In this document: one piece after another, positions 58,250 through 64,000 of the stretch | Layout: every line of letters begins with the position of its first letter | Position numbering within the stretch: the stretch's first letter is position 1 | Source: Camellia lanceoleosa | Taxonomy: Eukaryota > Streptophyta > Magnoliopsida > Ericales > Theaceae | Direction: 5' to 3' | DNA length: 64,000 bases | NCBI GenBank assembly: GCA_025200525.1 | Contig: CM045761.1 | Span: 137,022,223-137,086,222, forward strand | Program-made: the position numbers and the translations under genes | Notes under the pieces: generated by a model | The model's database searches: none | What the model was told of the DNA's origin: nothing | Seen by the model: the letters and a program-made list of their open reading frames with translations, nothing else

Positions 58250-59625
58250 ATAACCGAACCGAGCCGATCCGAATCGAATAAAACCGAGCAAAACCGAACC
58301 GAACTAAACCGCCGAACCGAACCGAACTAAACCGAGTTGAATCGAACCAACTGAACTGAGCAGAACGAAGATACACCAATCAAACACGGATAGGACAACC
58401 AAGTCGACTATAGATACACCAATCAAACATGGACGAAATGAATGAGTTGAAAAATTATTAGGGCCGAACTTCGAGATGAAGCTACCTACGTATCCCAAAG
58501 ATAGGAATCAGGCCATCGTAGTTCGGGCTAAGGTTCACTCGGGTATTGACACTCTCCTTTTGTGCTCTAACTTTTGCCAAAGCCGCCCTTTCGGGTTTTC
58601 AACCTTGCGAGCTTCTTTTCTTTTTTTTTTTTTCATTTTCATCATTTTTTTTTCATGTTCATTTTTTATCATTTTTTTTTTTTTTTTTTTTCTGCTCTAA
58701 CTTTTGCCTGGGTCGCCCTTCCGAGTTTTCAACCTAGCGAGCCTCTCAAGGGTTACTTTCATTTTAGCTTGCCCATGTTGATTGGGTGTGAAATCTCTAG
58801 GCCATCTATAAGAACGACTACTACACTTGACCAGTAGATACGATGATGATTGGGTCCAAATTTGCCCCTAGTATTGCCCCTAGTGTAGTGGATAGGAACT
58901 CGACTGTCCTTCAATAATAAAATTCATTCTCTCACATTCTGGGTTTTAACTTTCTAGGCGGTCTTCATTGGGAAACGATTCAATTTTAACTCTTTGATCA
59001 CATCCAACCTTTTGCCCCTAGTTCAAGGGCTCCTTCAAATCTAAATCAGATCTGACCTTCTTGCCCCTAGTCCAAGGGTTGCTTCCAATCTGAATCACTG
59101 GCCCTACATAGTTTTGGCTAAGGTTCACTCGGGTATTGACACTCTCTCCTTTTACGCTCTAACTTTTGCCAAAGCCGCCCTTTCGGGTTTTCAACCTTGC
59201 GAGCTTTTCATTTTTCTTTTTATTTTTCCTTCCTTTTTTTTATTTTTTATTTTTTAGTTTTTATTTTTATTATTATTTTTTTTTGTGCTCTAACTTTTGC
59301 CTGGGTCGCCCTTCCGGGTTTTCGGCCCAGCGAGCCTCTCAAGGGTGATACTTTATTGCCCTTAGTTCAAGGGCTACCTTCATTTCAACTATGCAAGCCT
59401 CACACTTTTGCCCTTAGTTCAAGGGCTGTTTCAAATCGAAATCACATTCAACCTTCTTGCCCCTAGTTGAAGAACTGCCTTTATTTGAATCACATTATGG
59501 CCCCTAGTTCAAGGGCTGTTTCCATTTCGACCTTTATTGCCCCTAGTTTAAGGGTTGTCTTCATGTGAATCACATCATGGCCCCTAGTTCAAGGGCTATT
59601 TCCAATTCGGCTATGCAAGCCTTAC
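58250..59625. repeat. Pentamer array and leader motif arrays (unit E)
   Basis: Copy of 7275-8640 with few differences. Confidence 0.75.
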
Positions 59626-61084
59626 ACTTTGATTGATCATGGGATACTTCAAATCATGGTGTGAAAGCTAAGGAGCTAAGGAGGTTGGACCACGAGTCAA
59701 GAGGGATCCTATGCTGTATAATCAATTCCAGGCATGTTTTCGTAGGACTACGCAAAAACAGTTTTTGAAATCTTTTCACAAAGTGACTAATCACTTGTAC
59801 TCTTACGAAGATAAGATGGAACCAATTTGGACCAAGCTAGGATCATTCTCAGTACTCACATTAACAAAAATGATTTTATTCATCAAAGGATTAGCACACC
59901 TCTCTTCCTCTCAGTTGATCAAAATTTGCAAATCCCGAGGAAATTCTTCCTCTTTGTTTTTATCAGTTGGAAAAAGTTTTGAAAAACTTTGGTCAATGCA
60001 ATGATTTAAAGGCACAGAAAAGTAGGCAGACTCTATGGCATTTTTTGTTTATTGAAAAGAGACTATGACTCAGCAAGGACAACAGACTTTTGACAACATA
60101 CTCAAAAGAAAATGACAAAGAGGACCTAGACAGGACAGAAATGTCTAGGTTAGCACTATCGAAATCAAAGACTCTGACTCATTAGGCTGACTCAAGCCTG
60201 ACTCTAACTCTACAAACTTAGTGGAGTCAAACTTAGACTCAATACTCAATTCAGAACTCAAAATAAAACCATTCTTAATTTTGCTAGTCAAAGTGTGGGC
60301 CAGCCACAACATTCAAAATAAAGCTCGTGCAATTAACAGGTGGTCACTCCCCAATCACAGAGATGGTCGACTTTGTGGGATATCAGCATTTTTTTTTTTT
60401 TTTTGTTATTTTTAATTTTTTTTTTTTGATTTTATGTTTTTGTTATTATTTTTTTTTTTGTTTTTGAAGTAATGGTGCTAAACTGAACAACCTGAACCAC
60501 TCATTCGAATTTGAGAATCCCTGTATAGATCCAATATATTGCACATAACACATAGCAGGAAAGAGAACAAACACCCCTATGGAGGGTAGGGTTATCTGTC
60601 CAAGCTTGAAATGATCTAGGGTTTCACTATTCAGACAAGTGGTATCACACATCCTAGAAATGGGAGAGCATCCTGTCCTAAGTTTGAAAGGTACTATAGC
60701 TCACTATATGTACAAGGTTAGCTCTGTTCTAAGGGTTAAAGTCAAGGTGACGTTACCAAAGAGTCCTTTGGGTCATAACCAATAAAGATCCCAGGAAATC
60801 AGAATAGTCAAAATAGCCTCTCTTCGGAGTCTGAGAACCTTAGATAGCAGAGCTAGATAGCAAAGCTACCTAGCCAAGCTACCCTTTTGACAAATCTCAA
60901 AAGGTTACAACACAAGGCCTCTAAAGTAACGTAGAGATAGGTGTAGTGTCACAAAAAGTATGTCTGTGTTCCCACCAACATCTGGGCAACACAGGAACTT
61001 TAAGTACACTAATGCATGCAATGCAATAAACATATAATTGAAAATAAAAGTCATATCATGGAGTTCGAGTCAAGGTTTCATAAA
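59626..61084. other. Leader-like region (unit E), no gene seen
   Basis: Copy of 8640-10109, closest to unit D. Confidence 0.5.
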
Positions 61085-61102
61085 TCCCCAGCAGAGTCGC
61101 CA
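61085..61102 (-). other. Primer-binding site (unit E/LTR-F)
   Basis: Identical to the PBS at 10110, with GAAAC between it and LTR-F. Confidence 0.75.
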
Positions 61103-61107
61103 GAAAC

Positions 61108-62665
61108 TGTAACATGCCCGGGGGGTACCCGCGCGCGTTAAACAGTTCGGACTCCCGAGATCTCTTTGATCTCAAGTTTCACGAGTGCAATGTGAAACAT
61201 ATATGAGAGTCCAGATTTGGCAACTTTTATTGAAAATCCATTTTATTGCAATTTGGTCAAAAATGGACTGCGTCATCAGAACTCAGAGTCGCCACCTAAT
61301 ATTTTGGGAAATTAGGAAACCCATGACTCGGTGCCAAGGCCACTGTTCGTCGTAACCAAGGATGCTTGGCTCGGAACCTTAGGTATGAGAGGGAAAGGTC
61401 AATAATGAGCACCCCCGCTCACCCGATCAAAAGATCGGCCTCTACTAAACCATGATATGACTTTTATTTTCTTTATATGTTTATGTTCTGATTATTTTAG
61501 TAAATCCTAAAATGTACTATGTGAAGCATACAAGTATGGACTAGTTTGCTCAAATTGGAACAATTCAACTTCATGTTTGTTTTCCGAAAAGGGTTTGAAT
61601 TTGCCACCTCAAGTGGGCTTAGAGTTTGTGAATTTGCCACTACAAATTGGGCTTAAAACGTACATTTATCGAATTATTCCAATTCAAACAACAAGCCTTC
61701 GTCCACAGGCATTCATACAGTTTATCACTTAAGCAAATAGCCACATGGTAGGATGCTAAACACAATAAGAAAATCACACACAAATGGGATGCTAAAGCAT
61801 AAAAAACTCACAGAGATATCGACGTCCCTCGAACAGCTACAAAACAAAGTTAGTAAAAATATGCATGATCTTATATACAAAATCCTAATGCAATTCACTC
61901 ACGAGATGCACTAAAGATTTGGCTTCTAGAATATGGCATGTGAATCATCTCAAAACATACGATAGCACACAAAATCATGAGATAATCAATTGAAGCATAA
62001 AGATGCAAAATTAGCCAAATCTTATGCATGGATCATGGATGTAAAGCAGGGATATGCATGGCATGTCAGATATATACATACACACAGTTAGGGAAAGCGA
62101 TAAAAAAATGGGATAGAAAGAAGCGGGGTGGGGAATTATTACAAAACTTCAAATATTACAGACCCGAATGAGAGAGATGAGGGAAGAAAAATAAAATAAA
62201 ATAAAACCTCACAACACTCAAAATAAAAATAAAAGAAACAACTTCATCACTGGCACATGTCACTCCTTTTCGCATGTCCCGGGTTCCGTAACATCGCATG
62301 ATTCACATTTTCTAGATTCAAGCGGCAAACCAAGGAACGGATTTAAAATCTGACTAGCATGGCGGGAAATCACTATTGGATGATGTGCAAATTTCCTGAG
62401 AGTGTAGAGAAAGAAAGAGTGACTGTCTCCTCTTCAGAACTTCGGTTTACAATTAATAATTTACATCAACAATTTGAAATATCTCCAGGTGACAAGATCA
62501 TCAATATTTGAAAATCATCATAACAACAGAAAATAAAACCCAAAAAAACTTTAGACAGATCCATGAGACATAAGCACAACACAACTCTTTTTTTTTTGTT
62601 TTTAAAGCAAACACAACCTTCGCATTCTATCTATCTAAAAAAACAAAAAAAACAAAGAACAGGAA

Positions 62666-62699
<34 letters not shown>

Positions 62700-63905
62700 G
62701 GCCCCGTGGGTGTGTGTTTAGTGAGAGGAGAGAGAGGAGCCCGTGGGTCAGTGGGTGTATCCGATGGGTCTTCCGCCCGTCTGTGCATGGTGTGTGTTGA
62801 TGTCTTGGGTCGAATGGTGTGTGTTAGGTGATCATGGTGATCAAAAGAGAGAGCCGTGAGAGAGTTGGGTTTGGTTGTGAGGTGCCGAGGGTGTGTCTTC
62901 TGCATGGTGAAGTGGTGGGTGGTCTTAGAGAGAGAAGAGAGAGAGAGAAAGAGAGAATCCGTGGGTGTGTGCTGTAATCAGTGAGAGGAATGCATGGTCA
63001 GGTGTGTTAGTATTGCGGGTTTGCTCAGTTAGAGAGAGAAGAGAAGTGCCGTGGGTGTGGTGCATGTGTTGTGCATGGAGCTGGGTGTGCTTCTCCCTCC
63101 CTCTAACCCGTGTGTCTGTGGTGTCTTGTGTATGAAGTCTGTGTGTATGGAGAGCCCACCCCTCAAAACCGTGTGTGGTGTGTTGAAGCTCGGAGAGAGA
63201 GAGAGAGCCGAGGTGGGATGGCTATGATGGTGTGTGTGTATGGGTATGATGTCTTCGAGAGGGAAAGGTGAGAGACCCAAGAGAGATTGAGGAGAGAGAG
63301 CAGAGTGACGGGTTTTCCCCCTCCCAGCTGCTGATCATGGTGGGTTGGTGCCGATGGTGGCAATGGAGCCGTGAGGAGAGAGAGAAGAGAGAGAGAGAAG
63401 AGAGAGAGAGAGAGGTTGGTCCTCCTCTCCTCCTCCATGTGTGTGTGTGTGTGTGTGTGTGCAGTGTGTGCGTGTGTCCAGGTGTATCCCCCCGTGTCTG
63501 TGTGTATAGTGTGTATGTGTTGGGTGGTGATGGGTGTACTGGTGTGTGTTAGTGAGAGAGGGGAGAGAGTTGGGTTTGTGTGTGCATGGTGATATGAAAG
63601 GTGGGTGTATGCATGGTCTCCCTCTCCCGGCCGAGAGGGAGAGAGAGTTAGTCCATCTCCTTTGTGGTCTCTCCCATGTGTGTGTATCTCAACCTCCTCC
63701 GCTATGCACCTCAATGGTCTGTGTGTATATATGAGCTGTGTGTGGTGTATATGCTGTGCACCGTGTGTGTCATGAGTGTATGTGCTGGGTGTCTTCTCCC
63801 TTTTCTTCCTCTCAAATCTGCACCCCTTATAATATACTCCACTACAACCTCATCATGCTATCCATACACACCTTGGTCACCCCCTTTTCTTTTTTTAATC
63901 AGCAA
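61108..63905 (-). mobile_element. LTR-F, interrupted by a MITE-like insertion
   Basis: It starts TGTAACATGCCCGG and follows LTR-C closely through the GT/GA-rich U3. At TTTTTAATCAGCAA it is interrupted, where LTR-A continues CAAAACACACACAC. The remaining about 0.5 kb of LTR is not in the window. Confidence 0.85.
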
Positions 63906-64000
63906 TGCTAGGTATCATGAAAACCTTTCATGAAAATAATCATGAAAGCTTTGTGACCCTTGGATTACACTTAGAATAAAATATCACACACTAATCAAGG
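63904..64000. mobile_element. MITE-like insertion, left part only
   Basis: TGCTAGGTATCATGAAAACC, then TTTCATGAAAATAATCATGAAAGC, is collinear with 13830-13890. CACACACTAATCAAGG at the window end is the complement of the sequence at 13897-13912. This suggests a hairpin element whose right arm lies beyond the window, so the target duplication cannot be tested here. Confidence 0.55.

Overview
The window is nuclear DNA of a flowering plant, probably a eudicot. Evidence: Tat/Ogre-type and chromovirus-type LTR retrotransposon parts, foldback MITEs, long microsatellites, and a fragment of the plant-specific PMT methyltransferase family. The species cannot be named from the sequence. Nearly everything is repetitive. 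Only one ordinary small host gene is supported (14121-14306, minus strand), plus an orphan 177-codon reading frame carried in a repeat unit.

The dominant structure is a tandem array of very large units, about 10-11.5 kb each. I name them A (1-10132, cut by the window start), C (23614-35110), D (35111-50503), E (50504-61107) and F (61108 onward, cut by the window end). A separate truncated LTR, LTR-B, lies at 10133-11422. On the plus strand each unit runs: (1) an LTR of about 3.3 kb in minus orientation, whose U3 part is GT/GA microsatellite; (2) the last exon of a PMT methyltransferase gene, abutting the LTR end directly; (3) a 37-bp minisatellite of 27-36 copies; (4) TA-rich DNA with a TGACGTCA palindrome; (5) four tandem tRNA-like Pol III (SINE-type) heads on the minus strand; (6) a plus-strand transcription-unit-like segment with a TATA-like box, a CT-rich leader, a coiled-coil ORF and an AATAAA; (7) T-runs and short-motif arrays; (8) a leader with repeated CCCCTAGTTCAAGGG motifs; (9) an 18-nt primer-binding site complementary to a tRNA 3' end; (10) the next LTR. 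No gag or pol is present in the unit.

The LTR has TGTAACA and TGTCTACA ends on the plus strand. It is related at both ends to a separate 5216-bp solo LTR in opposite orientation (41965-47180, 5-bp target duplication) that interrupts unit D. I see no polypurine tract between the LTR and the PMT exon. The simplest reading is therefore that an Ogre-like element inserted into a PMT exon, and that its 5' end plus the gene's 3' flank were later amplified together as a segmental tandem repeat. A non-autonomous element that captured the exon is the alternative.

Between LTR-B and unit C lie 12.2 kb of other DNA. This holds a truncated chromovirus gag with its PBS and LTR (11423 to about 13800), the small host gene, and 9 kb of AT-rich DNA with nested Mutator-type foldback MITEs and degenerate repeats. 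The window ends inside a MITE-like insertion in LTR-F.

Differences between unit copies concentrate at CAG/CTG sites and in homopolymers. Much of the apparent decay may be sequencing or polishing error, so pseudogene calls among the copies are provisional.
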